A DNA stretch of 64,000 nt from Siphonodentalium dalli (GCA_032622095.1 CP136065.1:150539577-150603576); one strand, 5' to 3'; positions 48,747-52,439 are shown, counted from the first letter of the stretch. The notes: generated by a model not told the origin, from the sequence alone. Numbers and translations: made by a program.

Positions 48747-48944
48747 ATTGATTAGTTGATAAAACATATGTAAACTAACTAAATTCTCCCAAAATTACAT
48801 TATACTACGTAACTCACGTATTTCAGCAAACAGTCACAGAACACATCGAAGACCAAAGACGTGGAATTGGAATCTATGGCTGTCAACGAATCACGTCAAA
48901 TGAGAGAGACTCCACTCACAACAAGCGACGACATTATCTCGTGA
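6648..48944 (+). CDS. SLC22-family organic ion transporter, complete 10-exon gene
   Basis: The coding join is 6648-6847, 18298-18526, 20216-20319, 22034-22188, 24733-24901, 27944-28156, 34688-34914, 37857-38038, 46371-46522 and 48827-48944. It totals 1749 nt, 582 residues plus TGA, in one frame; intron phases are 2,0,2,1,2,2,1,0,2. The protein is a 12-TM MFS carrier of the plasma membrane that should move organic cations, anions or carnitine-like solutes. Visible hallmarks: TM1 at ~37-62; a large extracellular loop with Cys68, 101, 126 and 148 and sequons at N75, N90 and N112; the TM2-3 loop GTLGDILGRK (173-182); PESIRWL (289-295); AERIGRKKL (400-408); YTPELFPTALR; PETRG (525-529); and a hydrophilic C-tail. 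Length and exon count match the SLC22 family. The exact subfamily and substrate cannot be assigned. The start is the first ATG of the frame after the in-frame stop upstream. Confidence 0.93.
6979..7256 (-). mobile_element. TTAA-ended MITE (family M1), full copy
   Basis: It begins TTAAAGGTACTCAATCC and ends with the inverse GGATTGAGTACCTTTAA, 278 bp. It is in the opposite orientation to most other copies. Internal words shared with the family are CACTTGATTTTAGAGTTATC, CGATATCTGATCACTCTGAG and CCTCGACTCGAATCAAATA. The TTAA at both ends may be the target duplication or part of the terminus. Confidence 0.75.
8037..8183 (+). pseudogene. Small LINE reverse transcriptase scrap
   Basis: The frame reads LNHLTMMFNLVMRP, then YPTKWGESVTKPIYKK, a TGA where Gly-Asp is usual, and after a small shift DPSNHRAIA. 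This is the 'W...xPIYKKGD..dPxNYR' segment at the start of a LINE RT. An M1 MITE (8184 on) interrupts it exactly here. Confidence 0.65.
8184..8333 (+). mobile_element. M1 MITE, left half
   Basis: It starts TTAAAGGTACTCAATCC and matches the family through TTAATTTTTGGA, then stops abruptly where the 5' region of LINE A begins. Confidence 0.7.
8687..10149 (+). pseudogene. LINE A ORF1 (coiled coil and C-terminal domain)
   Basis: A ~490-codon ORF1, the RNA-binding partner protein of a LINE, broken by two frameshifts: near 9450 (after LEHKLQ, continuing NAYIDAVPELITKY) and in a T run near 10070. A leucine-heptad stretch (LKGQLASLESRVTTLEHKL) looks like a coiled coil. The C-terminal domain has EPLKTCRVFLSNL, VSRYLEDNGI and, after the second shift, FFWPSDVSATLWV. 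The same layout occurs in the ORF1 remnant of element B (EPIKTERFYLGNI, ERYLSRRGV, FFWPKGSF), which supports the reading of both. Confidence 0.75.
10371..13813 (+). pseudogene. LINE A ORF2 (endonuclease-RT), decayed
   Basis: The start is set by alignment with element B (MFSLATWKATG against MLFCTWNATG). It has an APE endonuclease (GISEHWL, QVYLPSSN, GDFNA, VSNHRP) and a reverse transcriptase (FDSYRAITLLPCLYKLFERL, FLDVWKAFDTVW, GTRQGSTLSP, then THAHDM where B has TQADDM). A C-terminal knuckle C-x2-C-x9-H-x4-C (CGACGRG...HILFEC) follows. Frameshifts lie near 10640, 10870, 11655, 13200 and 13725, and there is an in-frame TAG at 12701. The first catalytic Asp of motif C is His, so this copy cannot reverse transcribe. 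Confidence 0.85.
13814..14632 (+). other. LINE A 3' UTR, TG/TATG-rich
   Basis: 14070-14430 is dominated by TGTATG/TGTG steps (alternating purine-pyrimidine). The 3' UTR of LINE B has the same composition on its own sense strand. The last 50 bp hold the conserved 3' end. Confidence 0.65.
14837..15222 (+). mobile_element. M1 MITE, long foldback copy
   Basis: It runs from TTAAAGGTACTCAACCC to GGGTTGAGTACCTTTAA, 386 bp. The motif ATTTGATTCGAGTCGAGG on the left arm returns inverted near 15094-15111, so the copy folds back over long arms. Confidence 0.75.
15544..15624. repeat. Short palindrome
   Basis: CTATACGAAATTTATTAACC and its exact inverse flank a ~40 bp loop. No coding sense was seen. Confidence 0.6.
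16282..16560 (-). pseudogene. LINE C-terminal scrap
   Basis: The frame reads STLSNHRLEIENRKHS then RLCSACNSRQIESEYIFISE and Cys. This matches the 'LSNHxLxIExGRY...RxCxxCxxxxIEdEyHFxxxC' tail of many LINE ORF2 proteins. The His of the knuckle is Ile, so the fragment is decayed. It is from a different family than A/B/E. Confidence 0.65.
17060..17738. mobile_element. TIR element with internal tandem repeats
   Basis: GGTTTAGGACATGGGAATTT at the left returns inverted at the right (ATTCCCATGTCATAAACC). Just inside the left end, TCGTGGCCACGAAA palindromes repeat three times. The core has three or four ~120 bp imperfect repeats marked by CACCCTACAACACCC. There is no transposase. Confidence 0.65.
18298..18526 (+). 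CDS. SLC22 exon 2 (large extracellular loop)
   Basis: The acceptor is CCTGCAG and the donor is GAG/GTAGGT. It encodes residues 67-143: Cys68, Cys101 and Cys126, three N-glycosylation sequons, and the characteristic KCDTWVYDDS pattern. The poly-Asn stretch NNNNTKK is a local peculiarity. Confidence 0.92.
18527..20215. other. SLC22 intron 2
   Basis: Contains a CT-rich tract (18660-18735), an M1 MITE right-end fragment (19298-19453, with six GTT triplets), and a 48-codon frame at 19666-19812 beginning MADGGCFLILDSSTC. No other gene is seen. Confidence 0.5.
19298..19453 (+). mobile_element. M1 MITE, right-end fragment
   Basis: GATAACTGAAGCGGCATTTC, (GTT)n and a terminal GATTACCTTTAA match the right half of the copy at 46998-47408. 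Confidence 0.6.
20216..20319 (+). CDS. SLC22 exon 3 (TM2)
   Basis: The acceptor TCTTTCGTAG is followed by FGLVCDD, the SLC22 'xLVC' motif after the loop (Cys148). TM2 (NMVYFAGVLVGAAGAGTLGD) follows. The donor GACAT/GTACGC is weaker than the others, phase 2. It splits the TM2-3 loop motif, with Ile178 where Arg is commoner. Confidence 0.88.
20948..21414. mobile_element. MITE with 18 bp TIRs in intron 3
   Basis: AAAGGCCCACTTAATTTT at the left and its exact inverse at the right bound a 467 bp AT-rich element. It has no coding content. Confidence 0.75.
21641..21888 (+). mobile_element. M1 MITE, right end missing
   Basis: It starts TTAAAGGTACTCAATCC and runs through the family sequence to AACTCTAAAATCAAGTGG, then stops. 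It lies 145 bp upstream of SLC22 exon 4. Confidence 0.7.
22034..22188 (+). CDS. SLC22 exon 4 (TM3-TM4)
   Basis: The acceptor is CTCTCTTTGACAG and the donor is AATAA/GTGAGT. It supplies the LGRK half of the MFS loop motif, TM3 (VIAENVSVIALLITPWIQSF) and the start of TM4 (LAMRFLSGAGGSGSYVNMFG, a strongly conserved SLC22 helix). Confidence 0.92.
22672..23000 (+). repeat. Dispersed repeat R2, copy 1
   Basis: ATGAAACCCCTATAATATC, CGTGCTTCCCGGGATACTTG and AAAAGCCGCGCTTGACACC recur with ~90% identity by eye at 31767-32050, in the same orientation. Both copies end beside a palindrome. Confidence 0.7.
23060..23222. repeat. Long near-perfect palindrome
   Basis: Two ~74 bp arms (23060-23133 and 23149-23222) pair with only a few mismatches around a 15 bp loop. 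Core word: CGAGTTATGTTGGGATATAA. It adjoins R2 copy 1. Confidence 0.8.
23220..24732. other. Rest of SLC22 intron 4
   Basis: Two or three imperfect copies of a ~170 bp unit around TATGTCGAAAAA.GG/CAATAA lie at 23810-24080. A G run (24575-24590) is present. No gene is seen. Confidence 0.45.
24733..24901 (+). CDS. SLC22 exon 5 (TM5-TM6)
   Basis: The acceptor is CTTGCCATTCAG and the donor is TATTG/GTAAGA. It opens with LEFMSKSKR, equivalent to the E-x(n)-R loop of the family. TM5 (ATLMVLAWPVGCIVTAVVAY), RDWRYIHIA and TM6 follow. Confidence 0.92.
24931..25325. mobile_element. Composite double-hairpin MITE, copy 1
   Basis: Terminal ATACTGTGTCTGTCATTTGC pairs with the inverse of the right end. Inside are two ~90 bp palindromes (24949-25036, 25206-25297). 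Both begin GCAGAATGAG, contain AATTTAGTGA(C/T)GCTA and end in the inverse of CAGAATGAGGT. Partner at 59909-60418. Confidence 0.75.
25600..26060. repeat. Tandem repeat, ~180 bp unit, three copies
   Basis: The block AACTTGGGTGTTAATTATCG, GGATTTCGATGTC, GGATACACA and GAGTTACGGTCCTTGTTTG repeats near 25650, 25830 and 26010 (last copy diverged). Confidence 0.65.
26061..27943. other. Rest of SLC22 intron 5
   Basis: No gene is seen. A short palindrome at 27103-27141 (TTCAGATAATAGG...TTATTATCTGAA) shares TTGAACTTATTATCTGAA with 58157-58176 and, inverted or diverged, with 46725-46780. Confidence 0.4.
27944..28156 (+). CDS. SLC22 exon 6 (PESIRWL and central loop)
   Basis: The acceptor is CAATTTGACAG and the donor is CAACTG/GTGAGT. 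It begins with LLPESIRWLVDKGK, the signature after TM6, then the long cytosolic loop (KANKVDISNI, KKQEKESILNIF) and the start of TM7. A strong hairpin begins 12 bp beyond the exon end (28168-28325). Confidence 0.93.
28168..28325. repeat. Hairpin 12 bp beyond the exon 6 donor
   Basis: AAGGATTAACTGTCATGTGG and the following ~35 bp return inverted at 28268-28325, with a few mismatches around a ~45 bp loop. Confidence 0.8.
28813..28893. repeat. CAT/CAC trinucleotide microsatellite
   Basis: An almost pure run of CAT and CAC triplets in intron 6. Confidence 0.85.
28905..29105. repeat. Dispersed palindromic repeat R3, copy 1
   Basis: Shares TTAACCCTTT, GTCTCCCA.....GAACC/GAGCC, CATATATAAGAGAATGCA and GTTAGGCCAATGTAT with 58922-59092. 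The centre is palindromic (GCATTCTCTTATAT/ATATAAGAGAATGC type). Confidence 0.65.
29177..29416 (+). mobile_element. M1 MITE, right end missing
   Basis: It starts TTAAAGGTACCCAATCC and extends to AACTCTAAAATCAAGTGG, then stops, at the same internal point as the copy at 21641. Confidence 0.7.
29417..30224. other. Unassigned part of SLC22 intron 6
   Basis: AT-rich; no gene or named repeat is recognised. Confidence 0.4.
30225..30362 (+). repeat. Dispersed repeat, partner of 5795-5890
   Basis: GGGGATCAT.TAGCCCCTGCGT occurs twice in tandem here, then GGGGAAATCCTGG and AGAGAAGAC. Confidence 0.55.
30749..30802 (-). mobile_element. M1 MITE scrap
   Basis: GTACCTTTAA followed by AATAACCACTTGATTTTAGAGT matches the family, with the middle lost. 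Confidence 0.5.
30836..31070 (-). pseudogene. Ty3/Gypsy integrase core fragment
   Basis: Reading leftwards: FSKWIEAYAVAGHQAL, then LLTEFI, YDQGSEFN and YKPKSDGLFESYYRTF. This matches the Gypsy integrase pattern FSKWxEA...LxxEFI...SDQGxEF...YxPQSDGxxER. The second catalytic Asp (in DQGSEF) and the final Glu (in FESY) are still visible. The frame stops at 30836. The element is a relic; its RT-RNase H part lies to the right, in the order expected for a minus-strand Gypsy. Confidence 0.75.
31767..32330 (+). repeat. Dispersed repeat R2, copy 2, plus palindrome
   Basis: 31767-32050 matches 22672-23000. It continues into an inverted repeat (GTCTCAGTCACAACGTCGTG at ~32075 against CACGACATTGTGGCTGAGAC at ~32163). 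It appears inserted between the two surviving Gypsy fragments. Confidence 0.65.
32940..33370 (-). pseudogene. Ty3/Gypsy RT end and RNase H fragment
   Basis: The frame 33370-33056 contains KMSDLTRPLTKK, FQWSESCEVAFTKIKSALTS and FILDSDTSQVGMAVVLSHIQ. These are the end of the RT and the first RNase H segment of Gypsy elements (PLT...F.WxxxCxxAFxxLKxxLts...LxxDASxxGxGAVLsQ). Beyond a frameshift near 33060, ALA-type sequence resumes as QRNFCTTYRKLLAV, equivalent to NYxxTxxELLAV. It is decayed: frameshifts and an Asp-Thr where Asp-Ala is usual. Confidence 0.75.
33681..34476 (+). mobile_element. Non-autonomous Helitron H1
   Basis: The 5' end is A/TCTACTATATAATTTGAG. The 3' end has a hairpin CCACGCCAGTGG, then 12 nt and CTAG/T. 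It therefore sits between A and T, as Helitrons do. It is 796 bp. The interior has three ~150 bp repeats (34030-34375) with TTGATTAAAAAGGCAGAATT and TACCTCTTTTAGGGACGG. It has no Rep-helicase coding sequence. Confidence 0.65.
34688..34914 (+). CDS. SLC22 exon 7 (TM7-TM9), GC donor
   Basis: The acceptor is TGCCTTCCAG. It encodes MVYYGLTLNVGSIGGNVFVN, VEIPGYCIV and AERIGRKKL. The only donor that keeps the frame into exon 8 is GAAG/GCAAGT, a consensus GC-type 5' splice site. The next GT, at 34919, would break the frame with the exon 8 acceptor. Confidence 0.88.
34915..34920 (+). other. GC-type 5' splice site of SLC22 intron 7
   Basis: GAAG/GCAAGT fits the strict consensus of minor GC-AG donors (AG/GCAAGT) and is the only choice that preserves the frame. 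Confidence 0.8.
35515..35659. repeat. Palindromic element in intron 7
   Basis: GATCTACAACGAGTCCCCAG at the left pairs with CTGGGGACTAGTTCTAGATT at the right. CCAGTAAATT and AATTTACTGG pair further in. Confidence 0.65.
35736..36165 (+). mobile_element. 466 bp TIR element T1, truncated copy
   Basis: It starts TATAGGAATCAGGGAGCTA and matches the full copy at 36992-37457 with about eight differences over ~430 bp by eye, but loses the last ~40 bp including the right TIR. Confidence 0.75.
36200..36543. other. AT-rich spacer between T1 copy and Helitron H2
   Basis: No gene is recognised. The last 20 bp (TCTCATATATATTTTGA) repeat the 5' end of Helitron H2. Confidence 0.4.
36544..36983 (+). mobile_element. 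Non-autonomous Helitron H2
   Basis: The 5' end is A/TCTCATATATATTTTGAAG. The 3' hairpin AGCCCGGAGAACGTCGGGCT is followed by CATCGG and CTAG/T. It is 440 bp with no open transposase. The hairpin occurs a second time 50 bp further in (36898-36917). A GC-rich ~100 bp unit (GCGCATGCGCAGACGAGATC) is duplicated at ~36710 and ~36835. Confidence 0.7.
36992..37457 (+). mobile_element. 466 bp TIR element T1, complete copy
   Basis: TATAGGAATCA and its exact inverse TGATTCCTATA form the ends. There is no coding content. It begins eight bases after the Helitron H2 terminus. Confidence 0.7.
37857..38038 (+). CDS. SLC22 exon 8 (TM10-TM11)
   Basis: The acceptor is TTTTCGATCGCAG and the donor is AAATA/GTGAGT, phase 0. 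It encodes VGKMTISGAFQMVYIYTPEL then FPTALRISTLGACS and VGSMAAPYIAEI, matching the conserved GK...YTxELxPTxxR helix of SLC22 carriers. Confidence 0.93.
38098..39215. repeat. Tandem duplication, ~550 bp unit
   Basis: 38098-38640 and 38651-39215 align in order: CTGTCAAT..A.GGAATACTG, TTTCTTGATTACTTTCC, GCTACAGAAATGACA, GAGTGACCAC, CAATCAAA. Divergence is roughly 15-20% by eye. It lies in intron 8 just after exon 8. Non-coding. Confidence 0.7.
39217..39370. repeat. Long palindrome
   Basis: AAGAAATAACTCTTGTTTCG and the next ~45 bp return inverted after a short loop containing GCGCTCCGCGCG. Confidence 0.8.
39650..39687 (+). repeat. tRNA-like SINE head (A box), split
   Basis: GTGCTCCCGGTGGCTCAGTT GGTAAGGTGG has a good pol III A box (TGGCTCAGTTGG). 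A B-box-like GGTTTTAATTCC lies at 40674-40685, beyond the foldback element. Removing that element puts the boxes ~60 bp apart, as in a tRNA-derived SINE. Confidence 0.45.
39688..40637. mobile_element. 950 bp foldback element F1
   Basis: Left arm 39688-39965 and right arm 40366-40637 are inverted copies. They begin TTAAGGACTTTGCTAACCC and end with the inverse, carry many mismatches, and are separated by a ~400 bp non-coding centre. It appears inserted within the SINE. The right arm exists again at 45748-46019. Confidence 0.75.
40330..40870 (+). repeat. 541 bp direct repeat flanking LINE B, left copy
   Basis: From ATCAAAGAATGCTTGATAAA to TTGCGTAATAT. It corresponds to 45712-46252 with a constant offset of 5382 and no difference in any segment compared. 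Confidence 0.9.
41710..45180 (-). CDS. LINE B ORF2 protein, intact endonuclease-RT
   Basis: The 1156-residue frame has no break. The start is chosen at 45180 (MLFCTWNATG), which aligns with element A and the endonuclease N-terminus; an in-frame ATG at 45231 exists but lacks support. The APE endonuclease spans ~1-240: GISEHWL, VYLPSSN, MGDFNAS, SNIDHVI and SNHRPV, with Asn where SDH is usual. The RT spans ~450-800: NYRAITILPVMYKLFEKL, ACFLDVQKAFDTVW, GARQGSILSP, motif C APTQADDMVLLS, and NPSKTVTIVFN. The C-terminus carries CDACLHPYAHKVLHILFDC, a C-x2-C-x9-H-x4-C knuckle. The protein nicks target DNA and copies its own RNA onto it. It sits antisense in SLC22 intron 8. Catalytic residues appear complete, so it may be active or only recently lost activity. 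Confidence 0.93.
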   Translation of the reverse strand: MLFCTWNATGIMSSGPYLSRILDGQTIDFCGISEHWLPAKSASFMNSISKHYRCHTVCDFSQRLPQQRGRYKGGVALFWKTEYDDRVSIIDFNDDRIVGLQYRLSKHKYIYIFQVYLPSSNYPIVAYEDYIMKVKDVIKSYSHLGTLVVMGDFNASLSKPGRRQKLLKNLLKKAECTSLIENSLCDDICSTYVNHDGSDCSNIDHVIIKYSDLPFVANVRIIDDSALNVSNHRPVQVELNCDAGTIPDSNGSSADISKLKWRLLAQDENLVKQYQHILASLLPHSETRVHDTINLDLYYISLVASMKQAAQQSIPTCKFKSHKKPFWNENLKELHKKMSILRNDWIKEGRPRGHEHSSFQLDKDSKRHFRSLYRSISSDFMREQLNEIDRCAEIDNDHFFRLLNAKRANNGTLGASYFEHDGSIIRDTDDILSAWSSYYKTLYSPLNNSLFDDNHYSVVTDTVKRLKDDIISKSLDDHLTYPVSISELSSLIPTLNKNKSQGYDGLVYEHIIYGGETILKCIAFLFSCMLKFTHVPDDAKKGIMISLFKGGNKSAHSFNNYRAITILPVMYKLFEKLLKSRLETNAPHLTNIHPLQNGFQKNSNCLATSFLLKECISYTAERGSKLFACFLDVQKAFDTVWIDGLLYKLHQRGITGSMWRILCCLLTNIQCCVRYKCKYSEYFLLKQGARQGSILSPLMYMLYVDTLISDLANSNYGLMVYSVCCAAPTQADDMVLLSLSKRGLQNLLNICSQYSRKWRFLYNPSKTVTIVFNEPKAEFARCIQNRKMYLLGQEISEKTEATHLGILFDKYNFNHSLVEAIREKQRDTYFMLSNSGLYAGGTTPVSCCKIYKSIILPRSLYGSELLWQLGKSDTDRLEKTHRFCLKNFQGLPTRARTVIVEGSVGIPSLATLIDKRKLSLMGSLCRGDPKKSSSEIFLLRMHESLTNTIRPSKSFLNELIIILLRYGLLDFITNFADDNTFPTKDSWKNLVNVAIDTKYSEIWKTTISGDPWLYIFSQIQSEFSLSFLWRVCRAHPQFKDDFLQVGRIISQTTYDQKGVCDACLHPYAHKVLHILFDCPSGCEIRNVIWYKIIDHFGINFYIMLDNLNTPDLAAIFLGHIPDIADNLIPFLDKYKFVTFFVRNTAKLWANYSKLTQ
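45180..45426 (-). other. LINE B ORF1-ORF2 spacer
   Basis: AT-rich with no conserved frame. Element A has a spacer of similar size (10150-10370). Confidence 0.5.
45427..45711 (-). pseudogene. LINE B ORF1, C-terminal remnant
   Basis: The last 95 codons are in frame to TAA: EPIKTERFYLGNISNDLDRR, TIERYLSRRGVKFSIVRLYY, then SFFWPKGSFCRPWLSEYAYS. It aligns with the ORF1 end of element A. The 5' boundary at 45711 coincides with the start of the 541 bp repeat, so truncation occurred at integration. Confidence 0.8.
45712..46252 (+). repeat. 541 bp direct repeat flanking LINE B, right copy
   Basis: The second copy of 40330-40870. It covers the F1 right arm and the SINE body. It ends 118 bp before SLC22 exon 9. 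Confidence 0.9.
46371..46522 (+). CDS. SLC22 exon 9 (TM12, PETRG)
   Basis: The acceptor is GTATATACTTCAG and the donor is GGGCAG/GTGAAT, phase 2. It encodes the last helix (PLVIFGAFTISTGLLCIVLP) and ETRGVDLPSSIEAAK, the diagnostic end of SLC22 proteins. It lies only 118 bp beyond the right 541 bp repeat of LINE B. Confidence 0.93.
46523..46997. other. First part of SLC22 intron 9
   Basis: No gene is seen. 46725-46780 contains TAATAAGTTCAACAAACGAC, the inverse of 27110-27132. Confidence 0.4.
46998..47408 (+). mobile_element. M1 MITE, near-complete copy
   Basis: Left end degenerate. ATTACTATTTCCTTGGCTTC, ATTCGAGTCGAGGAACCC and GTTGTTGTTGTTGG are followed by GGATTGAGTACC. Confidence 0.65.
47509..47619. 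mobile_element. ~110 bp palindromic MITE
   Basis: GGTTATTATTTGGTTGGTTT and AACCAACCAAGTAATACC form the arms. Internal TGATAT/GATATCAG words also pair. Confidence 0.6.
47620..48606. other. Unassigned part of SLC22 intron 9
   Basis: AT-rich; nothing recognised. Confidence 0.4.
48607..48744. repeat. (GA)n microsatellite
   Basis: A long purine-only GA run ending 82 bp before the exon 10 acceptor. The Leu-Ser frame on the - strand is an artefact of the repeat. Confidence 0.9.
48827..48944 (+). CDS. SLC22 exon 10 (C-terminal tail and stop)
   Basis: The acceptor CACGTATTTCAG completes Ser544. It encodes a hydrophilic Ser/Thr/Asn-rich tail ending LTTSDDIIS and TGA. Phase and composition fit a cytosolic SLC22 tail. 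It is called on frame continuity, since tails are poorly conserved. Confidence 0.82.
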
Positions 48945-49110
48945 CAGTCATTTATACATGTGTGTCAATTTTCATCGACCCAATTAAATCGATCGAGAAA
49001 GGGCGGATCAAAGTGACGAAGGATCAAAATTAAGTTGAGCTACAACGTCAATAACGTCCGCCATACACAATCTTACACAACAGTTAATAAACATTGAATT
49101 CATGGACTTC
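48945..49110 (+). other. SLC22 3' UTR with AATAAA at 49086-49091
   Basis: A canonical polyadenylation hexamer lies 142 bp after the stop. The cleavage site would be ~49105-49120. Confidence 0.5.
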
Positions 49111-49189
49111 GATGATGTTTACTTTGTCCACAGGAAAAACTTAGGGCCAAATTGCATTGGTGGTCACTGATATATGTGAGTTGTCTCCC

Positions 49190-49920
49190 GATTTGGGGGG
49201 GGGGGGGGTGGTGACTATATAAATAAGCGCTGACCATCCCTGCTAGCTTCCGTCCGTCCCATATGGTGTCCGGATGGTAACTTTAGTTTTAGTAATCTGA
49301 TTGTTTTCAAATTATTATGTGGATTACCGACATGAAAATACAGTTCATGTTCGAATTTGGGTTCGATCTGCACATTTTTGCCGGAGTTATGGTCTTGGTA
49401 AACTTTGCCGATTATTTTGGTTTCCGGATGATAATTTCAGTTTTAATAATCTGATTGTTTTCAAATTGCGTATGTGGATAAGCCGCATGGAAATACAGGT
49501 CAACTCCGCATTTGAATTCGGTCCACCAATGTTTGCCGGAGTTGTGGTCCTTGTCGACTTATAATTTGTTGATTATTTTGGTTTCCGGGTGATAACTTTA
49601 GTGTTATAGTTATCTGATTGTATTCAAATTTGGTATATGAATTACTCGTTATGAAAATGCAGATCAAGTTCGAATTTGGGTACCGTCCGCCCATTTTCAC
49701 CGGAGTTATAGGCCCATTTTCACCGGAGTTATAGTCCTTGATGTCTTATAATTTGACGATTAGTTTAGTTTCCGGGTGATAGCTTTAGTTATAGTTATCT
49801 GATTGTTTTTAAATTTGGTATGTTGATTACCCATGTGAAAATACAGATCAAGTTCGAATTTAGGTTCTGTCCGATAATTTTTACCGCAGTTGTGATCACT
49901 GTCGACCTATAATTTGATAA
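49190..49920. repeat. Minisatellite, ~155 bp unit, four to five copies
   Basis: TTTCCGG.TGATAACTTTAG, ATCTGATTGTTTTCAAATT, ATGAAAATACAG and TTTGCCGGAGTTATGGTC recur near 49260, 49430, 49580 and 49770. A G run precedes it at 49194-49208. Confidence 0.75.
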
Positions 49921-51252
49921 TCTGGGCCACGTCCGATGAATTTTGCGTGACGACTAATAATTTGAGAACACATCCGATGAATTTTGCGTCCGTAATTGCG
50001 TGATTCAGAAATAGTTGATATAGACAGTTGGAAGCAAAGTTTGATTCAATGGTTGTTCCCAGAATAAAAATTTTCATTTCTAAAAAAACCACCGTTCAAC
50101 AAAAGCCACCTTATTCGGGAGACATGTGGCCTATAGCGGCCTTTTTATATAAATTTTGTTACTCGCAGAGAAATGCATTGGTCATTTTAAAAAATATTTT
50201 AGATCTTGTGCATGCGATATTAGAGTTATTCTGAATTTGTATATTTATCATGTTGTTAACTAACGGATTTTCTGCTTTTTTATATTGCGATCAATGATTC
50301 GGCAGATTAGATTTATTTATCTCATCGTATAATTTCAAGTCCTATGCGACTGTCAAACCGCGTTTATCATTTAATCTGACGGAAGACGCCACAACCGTCC
50401 GACCTCGCTACTCTCCCCCTGTTGGATATCTTTCATGATGTTATCATTGGTCTGAAAGGGATCAAATGGCATATTTAAATCTTCATGCAATCAAACAACC
50501 ATTGCTTCATTTTGAAAAGTTCAAGAATTTCCAAATTATTGTAAATGTCTTTCTCACTTTTTTATAGTTGGGTAAATAGATTATTCAGTGTTCAAGTGTA
50601 TTAATGCACCGTTGAAAAGTTTCTCACTGTCTCTTCCTGATAATCAATGGTGAACACTGGTTCATGTCTGCATCTATATGTACACAGTACAGTTACTATA
50701 AGTATTACACGCTTGTTCCTAGAAGTACAGTATTATTGCTGTTCCATATTTACATATACGTACGGGTTTCATACGCATCTCGTTGACTTAAAATGACGTA
50801 CATGACGTTCTCCTCAACCAAGAAACCGGAACTATAAAATAAAAGCATCATCACACATGACAAAACACACCCTCTATGTGCCTAAATAAACCTTCTACGC
50901 GTGTATTTTTAATGTACAGATTCTAGGTCGCGAAGCGTGTAATAAACACAGAACGACACGATGAGTAAATGGGTTTGTCGATTTTCTAATATGATAATAG
51001 TTAAAAAATAGCATTTTTTTCTTTTGCCTTATAACTTATTACTAGCGTAGATTAGTCAGCTATGTACTTACCTTCCTTTGTTGAGAAGCATGAAACTGTA
51101 CCACCCTTTCTCTTTTGTCCTCAGTTAGGAACCTTTTCCACATAATTTGTTTTGCCAGCTGAACTCCAGTTGCACACCACTGCAGTTTAGTGTAGACAAT
51201 TGTCAGCTAGTCCAAAATCAGCATTATGGAATAACTCCAGAAAGAGTGGCGT
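49921..51252. other. Intergenic, no gene recognised
   Basis: Short frames only; no repeat could be named. Confidence 0.4.
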
Positions 51253-51970
51253 CTATATGTAAAAATAGGAATCTTCCTCAGAAGTCTTCCCTCCAGTTGA
51301 AGGTGGTCTCAATTGTGCGGCAATGAAGATATTACTGTTTAGAGAAAATATTGATACCACAAATGAAAAATTTCTCATCCCCAGTGAAAAGGCTATGTCC
51401 TTCGGTCCAGTCCGACTTGTTGTAACAGTCACTGCAAGAAATCGCACCGAATTGTTGAGACGAGGTCTGAGATCTGCAGTACTAGCATAATCTTGTCTAA
51501 AGTCTGGCCCCCAATCTAAGACACAATGGGCTTCATCGGCCATTACATATGTCCTATCGAAATCCTTTGATATGGCCCCAATATTAGCCACATGGCTTAA
51601 AATGTCCTCTGGATGGCCTATAAGAAATATTTCATTCTTTGTGGAGAGTGGTTCAAACTGTTTCACCTCAATGATCTGTTTTACCAGCTTTTGACATTCC
51701 TGCTCAACCAGGCTGTTCAGTGGCACTATAATAATGGTCAGAGAAGACAAATTGCCATGTCTGCGACTGTAGAATGGCAATAGTTCAAACACCAACGACT
51801 TTCCATATCCAGTGGGTATAGGACTGCTATAACATCGGTGTCTGCAATTGATTGAAGGCACTCAAGCTGTTTCGACCTCAACACATTATAGTAACTGTTG
51901 AATCTGATGTTGTAGTCGCTCAGAGCAAGCTTGCTGATAATTGATCTTTCCACTGCCATACGTACTGCAT
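51253..51970 (-). pseudogene. RecQ-like helicase fragment, frameshifted
   Basis: Reading leftwards from 51970: NVLRSKQLECLQSIADTDVI then, across a frameshift near 51815, PTGYGKSLVFELLPFY (Walker A), IIIVPLNSLVEQ (motif Ia), MADEAHCVLDWGPDFRQDYA (DEAH box and the W-G-x-x-F-R-x-D-Y signature of RecQ helicases) and VRFLAVTVTTS (motif III). Only the first RecA-like domain is present; the second domain, RQC and HRDC are missing. A good acceptor (TGCTATTTCCAG) lies directly before 51970, so this could be an exon of a decayed multi-exon copy. It could equally be a dispersed duplicate. Confidence 0.75.
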
Positions 51971-52430
51971 CTGGAAATAGCATACATTAACTAAATATAG
52001 ATGCTCAAAGAATATTTCCACATTATTACTCATACCATTTCAACCAGATATTGCTCATAATTCAATTTATGGCCCAACGCACACTGGTTTTTAATACATG
52101 AGAAACGAAAAATTAATACATCTCATCAGTAACTGTTGTTCATAAGTTATCTGAAGAGATGCCTGTACACATCTTTCCATATATATGGATGCTTTTCATC
52201 CTTGTCATAAACTAGTTAATTTGAGTGAAAATAAATACTCTCAGGTGCCTAATAATAGTATCAGCACGATTATTAATTTTGGAGATAATTCATAATGATC
52301 GTATTTTTGGCATTGAGACAAGAGTGAAATTGCCATCACTATTATTAATTTCACCCTAAATCCCCACCCATCACTATTATTAGGTCATGATTATTAGGCC
52401 CCTGATATTATTGTGATCAAATTCGATACA
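51971..52430. other. Intergenic spacer
   Basis: A CACTATTATTA(AT/GG) direct repeat occurs near 52335 and 52370. No gene is seen. Confidence 0.4.
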
Positions 52431-52439
52431 CAATTTGAG

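Noticed and set aside
48540-48767. 75-codon Leu-Ser frame on the - strand
   Set aside because: It is the translation of the GA/CT microsatellite.
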